Position numbers and translations under genes: made by a program
NCBI RefSeq assembly: GCF_002531725.1
Contig: NZ_NWSQ01000011.1
Location: 168,456-232,455 of the forward strand
Direction of reading: 5' to 3'
Origin: Rhizobium sp. L43
GTDB lineage: Bacteria; Pseudomonadota; Alphaproteobacteria; Rhizobiales; Rhizobiaceae
DNA: 64,000 bases
The notes under the pieces: model-generated
The model's database searches: none
Told to the model about the DNA's origin: nothing
Seen by the model: the letters and a program-made list of their open reading frames with translations, nothing else
Shown: piece by piece, positions 25,264-34,146 of the stretch
Position numbering within the stretch: position 1 is the first letter of the stretch
How the letters are laid out: each line of letters starts with the position of its first letter

Positions 25264-25872
25264 ATGGCCAAACTCCGTTATTTCGATGCGAAAGAAGCGA
25301 GCAAATCGCAGGAGCCGCAGCTGGTTGCCGCGCATTCCGAATTCTTGCGCACCGGCCGCATCCCCCGCGAGCGGCGGCACTGGCTGGCCGAGGAAAAGCG
25401 CTATTTCACCCATGACGAGGTGGCCGCAAAGACCGGCCGCAAGCTGCAGGTCGCCGGCGAAAAGACGCATCAGCACATTAACGGCTTCCACCACTCGATC
25501 CAGTTTCCGAAGATGATCTTCCACCGGACGCTGCAGGACAGCCCGCATCTCGGCTACTGCCACGTCACCGCCGCGCGGACGAAATTCGCCCATTACGAAG
25601 AGGTGAGCTGGGCCTTCTACATCGCCAATTTCTATTCCGACATCGGCGACAACGACAATTTCTTCGAACGTATCGATGTCGGCTATTCCCGCATGTATTT
25701 CGCCGTCGCCATCAAGCCGGGCGAGAACTCCGTGGAAAAGATGACCATCGACCGGTCGGTGCGCGGCAACGGCCTGCTCTTCCGCACCCATGATCCGCAG
25801 GCGGCAATCCGCAACGTCCTGCTTCTCGGCGCCCGCAACGAGCAGCTCCGCGAAATCATCCGCCAGCTCTGA
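25264..25872 (+). CDS. Conserved-looking protein of unknown function
   Basis: A 202-residue soluble protein I do not recognise. There is no signal peptide or membrane segment. It is rich in His and aromatic residues in the middle: KTHQHINGFHHSIQFPKMIFH (about 66-86), then HLGYCHVTAARTKF and WAFYIANFYSDIGDNDNFFERIDVG. The codon use and length are those of a real gene, and a run of acidic and aromatic residues at 120-145 suggests a compact fold. Four His residues within 20 positions could bind a metal, which is inference only. It is followed 70 nt later by the Sua5-type gene. Confidence 0.65.
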   Translation: MAKLRYFDAKEASKSQEPQLVAAHSEFLRTGRIPRERRHWLAEEKRYFTHDEVAAKTGRKLQVAGEKTHQHINGFHHSIQFPKMIFHRTLQDSPHLGYCHVTAARTKFAHYEEVSWAFYIANFYSDIGDNDNFFERIDVGYSRMYFAVAIKPGENSVEKMTIDRSVRGNGLLFRTHDPQAAIRNVLLLGARNEQLREIIRQL

Positions 25873-25942
25873 ATGAACAACGCGATTGATCGCGGGCGGC
25901 GGAAAGCCTAAGGACTGCCGGGACCAATTTACCGGGCAGCAC

Positions 25943-26917
25943 ATGGCACGCACGATCGACATCAAGGCAGACAGACAGGCAGCACTCGATGCAGCCTCAG
26001 CCGCTCTTGCCGACGGCTTTGCCATCGCCATTCCGACCGAGACCGTCTACGGCCTTGCCGCCGACGCCACCAATCCGGTGGCCATCACCCGCATCTACGA
26101 GACCAAGGGACGGCCGCGCTTCAACCCGCTGATCTGCCATATGGCCGACCTCGCCATGGCCGAGGAACATGCCGAATTCGATCCCGTGTCGCGGGCGCTC
26201 GCCGCAGCCTTCTGGCCCGGTCCGCTGACGCTGGTGCTGCCGCTGAAACCTCAAAGTCCAATCCATTCGCTGGCGACCGCCGGGCTCGACAGCGTCGGCG
26301 TGCGTGTGCCGGAAGGTTTTGCCGGCGCCTTGATCGGCGCCTTCGGACGGCCGCTCGCCGCCCCCAGCGCCAATACGTCGGGTGCAATCAGCGCCACGAG
26401 TGCCGCCCATGTCGAGGCGGATCTCGGGGCGAAGATTCCGTTGATCCTCGATGCGGGCCCCAGTGCTGTCGGCGTCGAATCGACGATCGTCAAGGTGGAG
26501 GGCGACCGGCTGAGGCTGCTTCGGCCGGGCGGCCTGGCAGCGCGCGATATCGAGCGTGTCGCAGGCAGGCCGCTGCTCAGGGCGAAGACGGCATCGGCGG
26601 CGATCGAGGCACCTGGCATGCTTGCCTCGCATTATGCGCCGGGCGCCTCGGTGCGCCTCAATGCGCGCGCCGTGGAACCCGGCGAGGCGCTGATCGGCTT
26701 CGGCAGTGCTGCGGTCTCCGGCGCGGAGGCTGCGCGGATCGTCCTCGATCTCAGCCCGCGCGGCGACCTTGCCGAGGCGGCGGCCAATCTTTTCGACTAT
26801 ATGAAGCGGGCCGATGCCAGCGGCGCTTTGAGCATCGCCTTTTCGCCCATTCCCGAGGAGGGGCTCGGCGAAGCGATCAACGATCGCCTGCAGCGGGCAG
26901 CCGCACCCCGCGACTGA
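25943..26917 (+). CDS. L-threonylcarbamoyladenylate synthase (Sua5 type)
   Basis: A 324-residue Sua5/YciO/YrdC-family enzyme. It makes threonylcarbamoyl-AMP from threonine, bicarbonate and ATP for the t6A37 modification of ANN-reading tRNAs. The N-terminal catalytic domain has PTETVYGLAADA, KGRPRFNPL, a Ser/Asn pair in APSANTSG and GVESTIV; the C-terminal Sua5 domain begins after the linker APGMLASHYAPGASVRL, which makes it Sua5-like and longer than E. coli TsaC. ATG 25943 starts the typical N-terminus. Confidence 0.9.
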   Translation: MARTIDIKADRQAALDAASAALADGFAIAIPTETVYGLAADATNPVAITRIYETKGRPRFNPLICHMADLAMAEEHAEFDPVSRALAAAFWPGPLTLVLPLKPQSPIHSLATAGLDSVGVRVPEGFAGALIGAFGRPLAAPSANTSGAISATSAAHVEADLGAKIPLILDAGPSAVGVESTIVKVEGDRLRLLRPGGLAARDIERVAGRPLLRAKTASAAIEAPGMLASHYAPGASVRLNARAVEPGEALIGFGSAAVSGAEAARIVLDLSPRGDLAEAAANLFDYMKRADASGALSIAFSPIPEEGLGEAINDRLQRAAAPRD

Positions 26918-26948
26918 CAGACCTTATAGAAGCGAGAGGATCGACCTG

Positions 26949-28385
26949 ATGAGCAGCCCCGGCATTTCCACCGATCTTCTCGCCCGCTTCACTGCTATCG
27001 TCGGCGAAAAATACGCGCTTGCCAGCGAAGCCGATCTTGCGCCGCACCTGATCGAAAACCGCGGGCTCTATCACGGCTCCTCCCCTCTCCTCCTGAAACC
27101 GGGCTCGGTCGCGGAAGTCTCCGATATCATGAAGCTTGCGACCGAGACCGGAACGGCGATCGTGCCGCAGACCGGCAATACCGGCCTGGTCGGCGGCCAG
27201 ACGCCGCGTGCCGGCAAGGCCGATATCATCCTGTCGCTCGAGCGCATGAACAGGATCCGCGACGTCGATCCGGTGGCGAACGTGCTGGTGGCCGACGGCG
27301 GCGCCATCCTGACCGAGGTGCAGAAGGCGGCCGAAGCACATGGGCGGCTGTTTCCGCTGTCGCTCGGCTCGGAGGGTTCCTGCCGCATCGGCGGCAATCT
27401 CTCCACCAATGCCGGCGGCACGGCGGTGCTTGCCTACGGCAATATGCGCCAGCTCTGCCTCGGCCTCGAAGTGGTGCTGCCGACCGGCGAGATCTGGGAC
27501 GGGCTGCGCCGCCTGAAGAAGGACAATACCGGCTACGACCTGCGCGACCTCTTCATCGGCGCCGAAGGCACGCTCGGCATCATCACCGGCGCGGTGCTGA
27601 AGCTCTTTCCGCAGCCGCTCGGCCATCAGGTGGCCTTTGCCGGGCTGAATTCGGTCGAGGACGCGCTCGGCCTCTTCAACCTTGCCGCCAGCCTCTGCGG
27701 CGCCTCGCTCACCGGTTTCGAGCTGATGCCGCGTTTCGGCGTCGAGATCACCACCCGCCATATCGACGGTGTGCGCGATCCGCTGGAAACGGCCTATCCC
27801 TGGTACGTGCTGATCGACATTTCGACGTCGGATTCGGCCGAGACGGCGGAGCGGATGATGAACGGCGTGCTGGAACAGGGTTTTGAGGCCGGGCTGGTGC
27901 TCGATGCCGCCATCGCTTCATCCCTAGCGCAGCAGCAGGCGATCTGGCACATGCGCGAGAGCATGTCGGATGCCCAGAAGCCGGAAGGCGGGTCGATCAA
28001 ACACGATGTTTCCGTGCCGGTGTCGAGGATCCCGCATTTCATGGCCGAGGCCGCAGAAGCTGTGATGGCGGCGATGCCCGGCGCTCGCATCTGCGCCTTC
28101 GGCCATATGGGCGACGGCAATATCCATTACAATATTTCCCAGCCGGTCGGTGCCGACAAGGCCGCCTTCATCGCCCGCTGGCGCGAAATGAACCACATCG
28201 TCCATGGGCTGGTGCTGGCGCATGGCGGCTCGATCTCTGCCGAACACGGCATCGGCCAGCTGAAGCGCGATGAACTGGCGGCGATCCGGCCGGCGATCGA
28301 AATCGAGCTGATGCGCCGCATCAAACGCGCCTTCGACCCGGGCAATATCATGAACCCGGGGAAGGTCGTCAGTCTCGAGGTGTGA
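26949..28385 (+). CDS. FAD-linked D-2-hydroxyacid dehydrogenase
   Basis: A 478-residue flavoprotein of the FAD-binding PCMH/vanillyl-alcohol-oxidase type. The FAD domain includes PQTGNTGLVGGQTP (about 78-91), EGSCRIGGNLSTNAGGT and AEGTLGIITGAVLKL; the C-terminal part has HMGDGNIHYN, AEHGIGQLKRDEL and FDPGNIMNPGK, which bind the substrate carboxylate and a metal. Relatives oxidise D-2-hydroxyglutarate, D-lactate or glycolate (GlcD). D-2-hydroxyglutarate is the best guess; the exact acid is not fixed by the sequence. It lies 31 nt after the Sua5 gene. Confidence 0.87.
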   Translation: MSSPGISTDLLARFTAIVGEKYALASEADLAPHLIENRGLYHGSSPLLLKPGSVAEVSDIMKLATETGTAIVPQTGNTGLVGGQTPRAGKADIILSLERMNRIRDVDPVANVLVADGGAILTEVQKAAEAHGRLFPLSLGSEGSCRIGGNLSTNAGGTAVLAYGNMRQLCLGLEVVLPTGEIWDGLRRLKKDNTGYDLRDLFIGAEGTLGIITGAVLKLFPQPLGHQVAFAGLNSVEDALGLFNLAASLCGASLTGFELMPRFGVEITTRHIDGVRDPLETAYPWYVLIDISTSDSAETAERMMNGVLEQGFEAGLVLDAAIASSLAQQQAIWHMRESMSDAQKPEGGSIKHDVSVPVSRIPHFMAEAAEAVMAAMPGARICAFGHMGDGNIHYNISQPVGADKAAFIARWREMNHIVHGLVLAHGGSISAEHGIGQLKRDELAAIRPAIEIELMRRIKRAFDPGNIMNPGKVVSLEV

Positions 28386-28544
28386 GGTCGGCGAGACCGG
28401 CCCCTTGCATCCGCCTGCCGGCACCTTTCCCGCTTGCGAGGCAAAGGGGGTCATGACAGCGTCTCCTCTCTTCTCCCCTCAGGAAAAAGTGGAAGGCAGC
28501 GGGGCGTCATGGAAGGCCTGCTTGAAAGGTGCTTTCCTCTCCTC

Positions 28545-28678
28545 CCTCATTCCTGTGCTCGTCACAGGAATCCAGTGCGCCCAAGTCCTTGGGCGCAGGA
28601 GACTTCCTTCTCGAATGAGAGTCATTCACGGCGCGGACGCGCCGTGGCTGGATTCCTGTGACAAGCACAGGAATGAGG
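28545..28678. repeat. Long composite palindromic repeat, copy A
   Basis: A 134-bp element made of four hairpins. The outer two (arms ATTCCTGTG/CACAGGAAT) face each other as inverted copies, with CTCAT and ATGAG at the ends and CCAG/CTGG inside. Between them are hairpins with arms TGCGCCCAAG/CTTGGGCGCA and CACGGCGC/GCGCCGTG. Copy B is at 50404-50540. Copy A lies in the 358-bp gap between convergent genes ending at 28385 and 28744; just before it (about 28399-28450) are pieces of the CTTCTCCCC-type repeat. Confidence 0.9.
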
Positions 28679-28743
28679 TGGAGAGGGACGGCGAACGGGA
28701 TATGCAGCAGCCTCTCCGTTCCCCGCCAAACCTCTCAACTGCC

Positions 28744-31700
28744 CTAGGACGACTGCGTGCCGCCGCCGGTGAGGATCTGCAGTGCCGGCGATTGCTGGGT
28801 GCTGTTCTGGACGTCGTACATGGCGGTGAACCGGCGCAGCAGCTTGTCGACCTTCTTTGGATCCTGGAGATCTTCGAGCTTGACGAAGCGGTTGATCAGA
28901 TCGGCCTGCTTGGCGACGTCCATGCCCGAGATCTGCGACGGCAGGCTGTAGGCTGTGGTGATGACCTGGTAGAGCGCCTTGTCGCCGAGGAGCGAATAGA
29001 TCGAGGTGATGCTCGGGGCCTTGCGGCTGAAATAAAGCGCCAGGCGGACGCCGTCATTGGTTTCGCCCTCCTGGTTTTCCATCGTCTGCTGGACATAGAG
29101 CTGCTGGGTATGGTCCTCAGCCGCCTTGTTCTGGATGGTGCCGATCTTGGCGCGGGTCAGATTGCCGTCCTTGTCGAAATTGAAGGCGGCGACGATATCC
29201 TTGAAGCGCGCATCGGCCTTGGTGTTGAGGTAGCTCTTCTTGTCGTCGGGATCGGATGTGAAGATCTTCTTCAGCGTCGCCTTGTCGTAATCCTTCGGGT
29301 CGAGATTGTTCGCCTTCAGCACCAGATCCGTCAGACGGCTGTCATCGAGGAAATCGTCGAGCGACTTCACCTTCGCCATGCCCTTGGCGAAATAGTCGAC
29401 CTCGGTCGTCGCGTCCTTCGATGCCTTGTCCTTCACCGGCCCGGCCTTCAGCAGCATGGTGACATGCGCTTTGTAGTCGGTGGCGTATTTGGCCAGGGTC
29501 GCGTCGGGAAGCGCCTGGAAGGGTGACGCCGCCTTGCCGTCGGGACCGAAGTTGAAGGCGCGGGCAAGGTTGGTGATCCGTTCGTCCTTGAGCGAGGCGA
29601 TATAGCCATTCGGGTCGTAGGCATCGCTCGTCAGGATCTTGCGCATCATCGAGCGCGACACTTCCTGGTCGGTCAGACCGAAGGCCTGCAGCGCCACATG
29701 ATAGGGATCCGGCAGATCATCGTTGCTCTTGGTGAAATCGGCCGACGAATTGCTGCGCAGGAAGTCGTTGACGCTCTTTATGTCGGAGAAGTTGAGCAGG
29801 CTGCCGCTGTCGGCCATCATGCGTGTGTAGTTGGTGGCCACCTCGTCGATCGCCTCGTCGCGCTCGTCGTCATAACGGGCCATATAATTGTCGTTGGTGG
29901 TCTGCGCCTGATCGGCCGTCTGGACCGAACTCATCACCGGAAGCGATCCATCGGCGGCGAAGTTGAAATCGGCGTTGAGATCGGCGTGGCCGGCAGCGGC
30001 AGCCGCCGTCGCATCGGTCAGGATGCTCTTCAGATCGGCGTTCGAAATGCCGGTCGGAAGATTGTAGGTGCTCTTCAGGAAGTTGGTGATGGCGTCATCG
30101 GCGATGAGATCGTCGACATTGGCGATCGTCGACATCCGGGCGGAATAGTCGTCCGTGCGGGCGGAAGCGGTAAATTTCGTGCTGCTGATCTGGCTGGCCG
30201 TCTGCGCGGCCATGCCGTCCTCGAGCGTGCCGTCCGCCTTGAAGTTGAAGGCGGCGGCGACGTCGGCATAGGTGCCGGTGCCGCTCTGATCGGTCAGGAT
30301 GGCGCGAAGGGCAACGTCGGTGACGGTCGACGGGATGCCGTAGGCGTTGCGCACGAAATTGTTCAGCTTCTGGTCCGACAGCAACTGATCGACGTTGGAG
30401 ATGCCGGCGATGGTCGCCTGGTAATAGACGGCCGCATTGTCGGCCTTGCCCGCGGTGCTGGCGCTCTGTGAAGCGCTCTGCGAGGCGTAAAGGGTCGCGA
30501 CCGATCCGTCCGTCTTGAAATTGAAGAGATCGTGGACGTCGCTGTAGCCCTGGGCGCTGGCCGCCGCGGGATCGACGAGGAAAGTCCTCAACGTCGCATC
30601 GGAAACGCTGTCGGCGATCTGCATGCTGTTTCTGAGATAGCTGACCGCAACAGGATCGGACATGATGTCGTCGACATTGGTGACATTGCCGATCATGCTG
30701 TTGAAATGCGTCGCGTTCGCCGCCGACTTGTCGGTGGTCGATTTGCGCTGCGCCGCGGTCTGGATCGCCGAACCGTTGATCGAGCCGTCCGCCTGAAAGT
30801 TGAAGTCGGCATTGAGATCGGCGTGGCCCTGGGCGGCGGCATAGGCCGAATCCGTCAGGATATTCTTCAGGTCGGCATTGCTGAAATTCGTGCCGAGGCC
30901 ATAGGCATCCTTGATGTAACGCGCCAGCACGTCATCGGCCAGCAGATCGTCGACATTGGTGATGGCGCTCGACTGCGAGGTCACGGAATAATAGTTGTTC
31001 GTGCTCGATGCAGCCGATTTCAGCTTGTTCGCCTGGTCGACCGACTGGACGCGCGCCGTGCCGGAGGTCGACCCGTCAGCCTTGAAGTTGAAAGCATTAT
31101 AGACATTGGTAAAGCCCATCAGCTGGGCATAACCGGGATCGGTCAGCACCGTGCGCAGCGCGGCCGCGGTGAAGTCGGCGCCCATGCTGTAGGCCGTCGT
31201 GATGTAGGAGGTCAGGCGTTTGTCGGCGACCAGATCGTCGACATTGGTGATCGTGCCGATCTTCGCCGTGTAATAGGCCTTGTTGTAGTCGGCCGCCGTC
31301 TGGCCGACGTAATAGACATCCGAACCGACCGAATTGTCGACGATGACCGACTGGGAATTCAGCGTGTAGGACTCGATGACCGAGGCCTTCTGCGCGGCGG
31401 TCTGTGCCGTGCCGGTGACGGTGCCGTCGGCATTGAAGCTGAACTGGGCGGCAAGCGCCTTGTATTTGTCGCCGCCCTGCGTGTTGACGACGCTCGTGGG
31501 GTCGTTGAGATCGCTCGTCAGCACCTGGCGCAGAAAGTCCTTCGACGCATAGGTGGGATCGATCTTGAACGTCTTCAGCACATAGGTGCGCAGCCGGGTG
31601 TTGTTGACCAGATCGTCGACGGTCTGCACGCTGTCGATATTGTTGCTGTAATAGGTGCTCTCGGTGGCGGCCGCCTTGTCGGCATCGATGAAGGACTGCT

Positions 31701-32079
31701 TGTAGAGGCCGATGAGATCGTCCTCCTGCGCGTCCGTCTGGACGTCCTTGGCGGGCGCATTGAAATTGAAGGCGGCGGCGAATTCGCGGTAGCGCGTATC
31801 GGAGAGCTTGTTGGCGTAGCTGTCGGGGTCGGTGAGATCGCTTTCCAGCACCTTCTTCATGAAGGCCTTGGCATAGGTCATGTCCTCGAGGCCATAGGCC
31901 TTCATCGCGTAGCTGTAGAGCTTGTAGTCGCCGAGGAAGTCGTCGACATAAGTGACCTTGTTGATATGGTCGGCGTAATACTCGGCATCCTTCTTGACCG
32001 TCGCCTGAGACGCAACCTTGTTGAGGCTGGACGTCATATCCTTCGACAGGATCGTGTAAGCGAGGGAAGCCGTGATCAT
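28744..32079 (-). CDS. Large DUF1217 repeat protein
   Basis: An 1111-residue protein made of about ten copies of a roughly 105-residue helical module of the DUF1217 family. Each begins with a motif like TNVDDLLAD (variants YVDDFLGD, TVDDLVNN, NVDQLLSD, SLDDFLDD), continues with a YG-containing helix, ILTD/ILTS, and ends with FNFxxDG. The last module lacks the FNF motif. It has no signal peptide or membrane segment and is rich in Asp, Ala, Ser and Thr, low in Cys. DUF1217 proteins in alphaproteobacteria are often found near flagellar genes; none are here. ATG 32079 gives the typical N-terminus (MITASLAYTILSKD) rather than the frame start at 32145. Confidence 0.85.
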   Translation of the reverse strand: MITASLAYTILSKDMTSSLNKVASQATVKKDAEYYADHINKVTYVDDFLGDYKLYSYAMKAYGLEDMTYAKAFMKKVLESDLTDPDSYANKLSDTRYREFAAAFNFNAPAKDVQTDAQEDDLIGLYKQSFIDADKAAATESTYYSNNIDSVQTVDDLVNNTRLRTYVLKTFKIDPTYASKDFLRQVLTSDLNDPTSVVNTQGGDKYKALAAQFSFNADGTVTGTAQTAAQKASVIESYTLNSQSVIVDNSVGSDVYYVGQTAADYNKAYYTAKIGTITNVDDLVADKRLTSYITTAYSMGADFTAAALRTVLTDPGYAQLMGFTNVYNAFNFKADGSTSGTARVQSVDQANKLKSAASSTNNYYSVTSQSSAITNVDDLLADDVLARYIKDAYGLGTNFSNADLKNILTDSAYAAAQGHADLNADFNFQADGSINGSAIQTAAQRKSTTDKSAANATHFNSMIGNVTNVDDIMSDPVAVSYLRNSMQIADSVSDATLRTFLVDPAAASAQGYSDVHDLFNFKTDGSVATLYASQSASQSASTAGKADNAAVYYQATIAGISNVDQLLSDQKLNNFVRNAYGIPSTVTDVALRAILTDQSGTGTYADVAAAFNFKADGTLEDGMAAQTASQISSTKFTASARTDDYSARMSTIANVDDLIADDAITNFLKSTYNLPTGISNADLKSILTDATAAAAAGHADLNADFNFAADGSLPVMSSVQTADQAQTTNDNYMARYDDERDEAIDEVATNYTRMMADSGSLLNFSDIKSVNDFLRSNSSADFTKSNDDLPDPYHVALQAFGLTDQEVSRSMMRKILTSDAYDPNGYIASLKDERITNLARAFNFGPDGKAASPFQALPDATLAKYATDYKAHVTMLLKAGPVKDKASKDATTEVDYFAKGMAKVKSLDDFLDDSRLTDLVLKANNLDPKDYDKATLKKIFTSDPDDKKSYLNTKADARFKDIVAAFNFDKDGNLTRAKIGTIQNKAAEDHTQQLYVQQTMENQEGETNDGVRLALYFSRKAPSITSIYSLLGDKALYQVITTAYSLPSQISGMDVAKQADLINRFVKLEDLQDPKKVDKLLRRFTAMYDVQNSTQQSPALQILTGGGTQSS

Positions 32080-32150
32080 GAATAGCGCCCTTTTCGGCAA
32101 AATCTCTAAAAGAACGACGAACTGCTGGTGAGCCCATTTTGCCATGGAAA

Positions 32151-32173
32151 GCTTACCTGAGGCTTACCTCAGG
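32151..32173. promoter_or_regulatory. Repeat-bearing site between divergent genes
   Basis: A 7-bp inverted repeat CCTGAGG-CTTA-CCTCAGG (32156-32173) overlaps a direct repeat GCTTACCT (32151-32158 and 32162-32169). It lies 72-94 nt upstream of the DUF1217 gene start and about 210 nt upstream of the divergent gene. It is a candidate operator; no regulator is known. Confidence 0.35.
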
Positions 32174-32303
32174 ATGCATCATTTCCGCACAGCACACCGT
32201 TCACCTTCCGGAAACCCTGCCGGATTCGGTTTTGATAACCATCAGAGGAGGCAAAGTTTTCTTAACCGCAATTTTTAAGCTGTACGGAACGGCGGGCCCC
32301 TAT

Positions 32304-32370
32304 TGTCGGCCGTAGAGGACGAAAAGTCCCAAGGAGAAGACCGGAAATCGGCTCTCAGGTAAGACAAGGG
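32304..32370 (+). promoter_or_regulatory. Structured leader resembling a single glycine riboswitch aptamer
   Basis: The leader just before the start at 32380 can fold as an outer stem in two parts (TGTC 32304-32307 with GACA 32363-32366; AGAG 32314-32317 with CTCT 32352-32355) around two short hairpins (GAC/GTC at 32318-32328; CCG/CGG at 32341-32351). Joining segments CCAAGGAGAAG and CTCTCAGGTAAGACA follow the order and wording of the glycine aptamer core. The 3' part contains the AAGGG ribosome site, which allows control of translation. The hairpins are very short, so the identity is tentative. Confidence 0.35.
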
Positions 32371-32379
32371 TAGAATGAA

Positions 32380-32946
32380 ATGAACAATCCCGTAATGAAG
32401 CCCGCTTGGGCTGGCACGACGTTACGCCTCGATCCGTCCCGCTTTCCGCAGCAGGTCAGCTACGCCATCCATGATTGTTCGGATGACGTCAATATCACCA
32501 TCGACGAACGCGGCGCGGTCCTGCGCAAGGTCCTGCCTTCCAGCGGCCTGCCGCTTTCGATTGCGCTGCCGAAGCGCGTCTTCAAGGGTGTCGCCGCCCG
32601 CGCCATCGACCATGGCGACGGCGAGGTTACCGTCACGCTCGAGCTTCACCACGCCGATCCCGAGCTTTGCGTTCCGCTGCTCGTCGCCCATGATCTCAGC
32701 GATATCGCCGCCGACTGGCGCAGCTGGTCCGAAGCCTTCCGCATTCCGATGCTGATGGTCGAGGCCGACGGCATCGCCCGTCCGCTCGAAGAGCATATCG
32801 GCGCCTTGCGCACCAGCGATCTCAAGCCGCGCCGCCGTCATTCCTACTTCGCCAACCGCCGTCCGCGCTTCCTCGTGCGCCGCACCACCGGCCGGCTGGG
32901 CGTCGCGATGAAGATCGAAGGCAAGGAAATCATCGCCCGCAACTGA
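32380..32946 (+). CDS. Conserved rhizobial protein (DUF6101-type)
   Basis: A 188-residue soluble protein that I associate, from memory only, with the DUF6101 family of Rhizobiales. It begins MNNPVMKPAWAGTTLRLDP, has a region SLPKRVFKGVAARA-like around 65-75 (ALPKRVFKGVAARAI), acidic beta-rich segments in the middle, and a very basic C-terminal part (LKPRRRHSYFANRRPRFLVRR). The family is often annotated without function. The preceding leader resembles a riboswitch, and a strong bidirectional terminator follows, so it is a one-gene transcript. Function unknown. Confidence 0.7.
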   Translation: MNNPVMKPAWAGTTLRLDPSRFPQQVSYAIHDCSDDVNITIDERGAVLRKVLPSSGLPLSIALPKRVFKGVAARAIDHGDGEVTVTLELHHADPELCVPLLVAHDLSDIAADWRSWSEAFRIPMLMVEADGIARPLEEHIGALRTSDLKPRRRHSYFANRRPRFLVRRTTGRLGVAMKIEGKEIIARN

Positions 32947-32980
32947 GCGATATCGCGGACTTGGTTTTCGCATCATTTTG

Positions 32981-33004
32981 AAACCCGGCGCCCGCGCCGG
33001 GTTT
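32981..33004. terminator. Bidirectional terminator hairpin
   Basis: A perfect 10-bp inverted repeat, AAACCCGGCG and CGCCGGGTTT around a 4-nt loop, lies between the convergent genes ending at 32946 and 33027. The arms end in T or A runs on both strands, so it can stop transcription in both directions. Confidence 0.8.
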
Positions 33005-33026
33005 GTCGTTTCATGCATCGTCCCAA

Positions 33027-33986
33027 TCAGGGAATGGCGAAGAGCAGCGAGACGAAGAGGCCGAAGAAGATGATCAGGCCGACGCGGTTGTTCGATTTGA
33101 ACAGCGCCAGGCACTCGTCGGCATCGTTGATATCGAGCCGGACGATCTGCCAGGCGAACATGCCGGCAGCGCCGAGCAAGGCCAGGAAAGCGATGAGATT
33201 GGCGCCGGCGAGCGCGAAAGCCATAAACATCAGCACCAGCGTCAGCCCATAAAGGCCGATCAGCCACAGCCGCGTCCTGTCGCCGAACAGGCGGGCGGTC
33301 GAACGGACGCCGATCAGCTCGTCGTCCTCCTTGTCCTGATGGGCGTAGATCGTGTCGTAACCGATCGTCCAGGCGATGGAGGCGGCATAGAGCAGGATGG
33401 CGGCGAAGGAAAGCTCGCCCAAAATGCCGGCCCAGCCCATCAACGCGCCCCAGGAGAAGGCAAGACCGAGATAGAATTGCGGCCAGTCGGTGAAGCGTTT
33501 GGCGTAGGGATAAAAGGCGACGATGGCGAGCGAGAGCAAGCCGAGAAAGACGGTGAGCCAGTTGAACTGCAAGAGCACGAAGAGACCGACCAGCGCCTGC
33601 AGGCCGATGAAGATTTTCGCGCGGGCGCGCGTGACGCGGCCGGAGGGGAGCGGGCGCGAACGGGTGCGCGCCACTTCCATGTCGATCTCGTGGTCGACGA
33701 GATCATTATAGGTGCAGCCGGCGCCGCGCATGGCGACCGCGCCGATGAAATAGAGGAGAAGGTGAGACACTAGCAGGCTGCCGGAATAGAGCCCCTGGTC
33801 GATCGCCGCATTGGCGGCGAGTGTCGCCGACCAGAAGCATGGCCACATCAGCAATTGCCAGCCGATCGGGCGATCCCAGCGCGCCAGCTGCGCATAAGGC
33901 CAGAGCCATGGCGGCAGGATCCGGTAGACCCAGTTATTCGAAGGCGCGTCGGAGACGCGATCGTTGAAGTGGTCGGTATCTTCCAT
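33027..33986 (-). CDS. ubiA: 4-hydroxybenzoate polyprenyltransferase
   Basis: A 319-residue UbiA-family membrane prenyltransferase that attaches the polyprenyl tail to 4-hydroxybenzoate in ubiquinone synthesis. The two aspartate-rich motifs are GCTYNDLVDHEID (NDxxDxxxD, about 91-103) and IGYDTIYAHQDKEDD (about 213-227). About eight to nine membrane helices fill the rest, including ARWDRPIGWQLLMWPC near the N-terminus. Together with the polyprenyl diphosphate synthase at 55801 it serves quinone synthesis. Confidence 0.94.
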   Translation of the reverse strand: MEDTDHFNDRVSDAPSNNWVYRILPPWLWPYAQLARWDRPIGWQLLMWPCFWSATLAANAAIDQGLYSGSLLVSHLLLYFIGAVAMRGAGCTYNDLVDHEIDMEVARTRSRPLPSGRVTRARAKIFIGLQALVGLFVLLQFNWLTVFLGLLSLAIVAFYPYAKRFTDWPQFYLGLAFSWGALMGWAGILGELSFAAILLYAASIAWTIGYDTIYAHQDKEDDELIGVRSTARLFGDRTRLWLIGLYGLTLVLMFMAFALAGANLIAFLALLGAAGMFAWQIVRLDINDADECLALFKSNNRVGLIIFFGLFVSLLFAIP

Positions 33987-34146
33987 GCCGTTTATCTAGC
34001 GGCGGGCCGCCGATCCGGTCAAGAAGCGATCATCGCGCCGCGCCTTGCATCATTTTCCGGACCAGAACCGACATAGGGATAAAATCTCTGGTAATTCAAG
34101 GCATTATAGCGTCCGCACATTTGAAAAGACGCGCGGGCGCCGGCCA

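Noticed and set aside
30532..32085. Plus-strand frames opposite the DUF1217 gene (29698-30471, 30532-32085)
   Set aside because: The repeated modules produce a repeated antisense product; no motif or ribosome site supports it.
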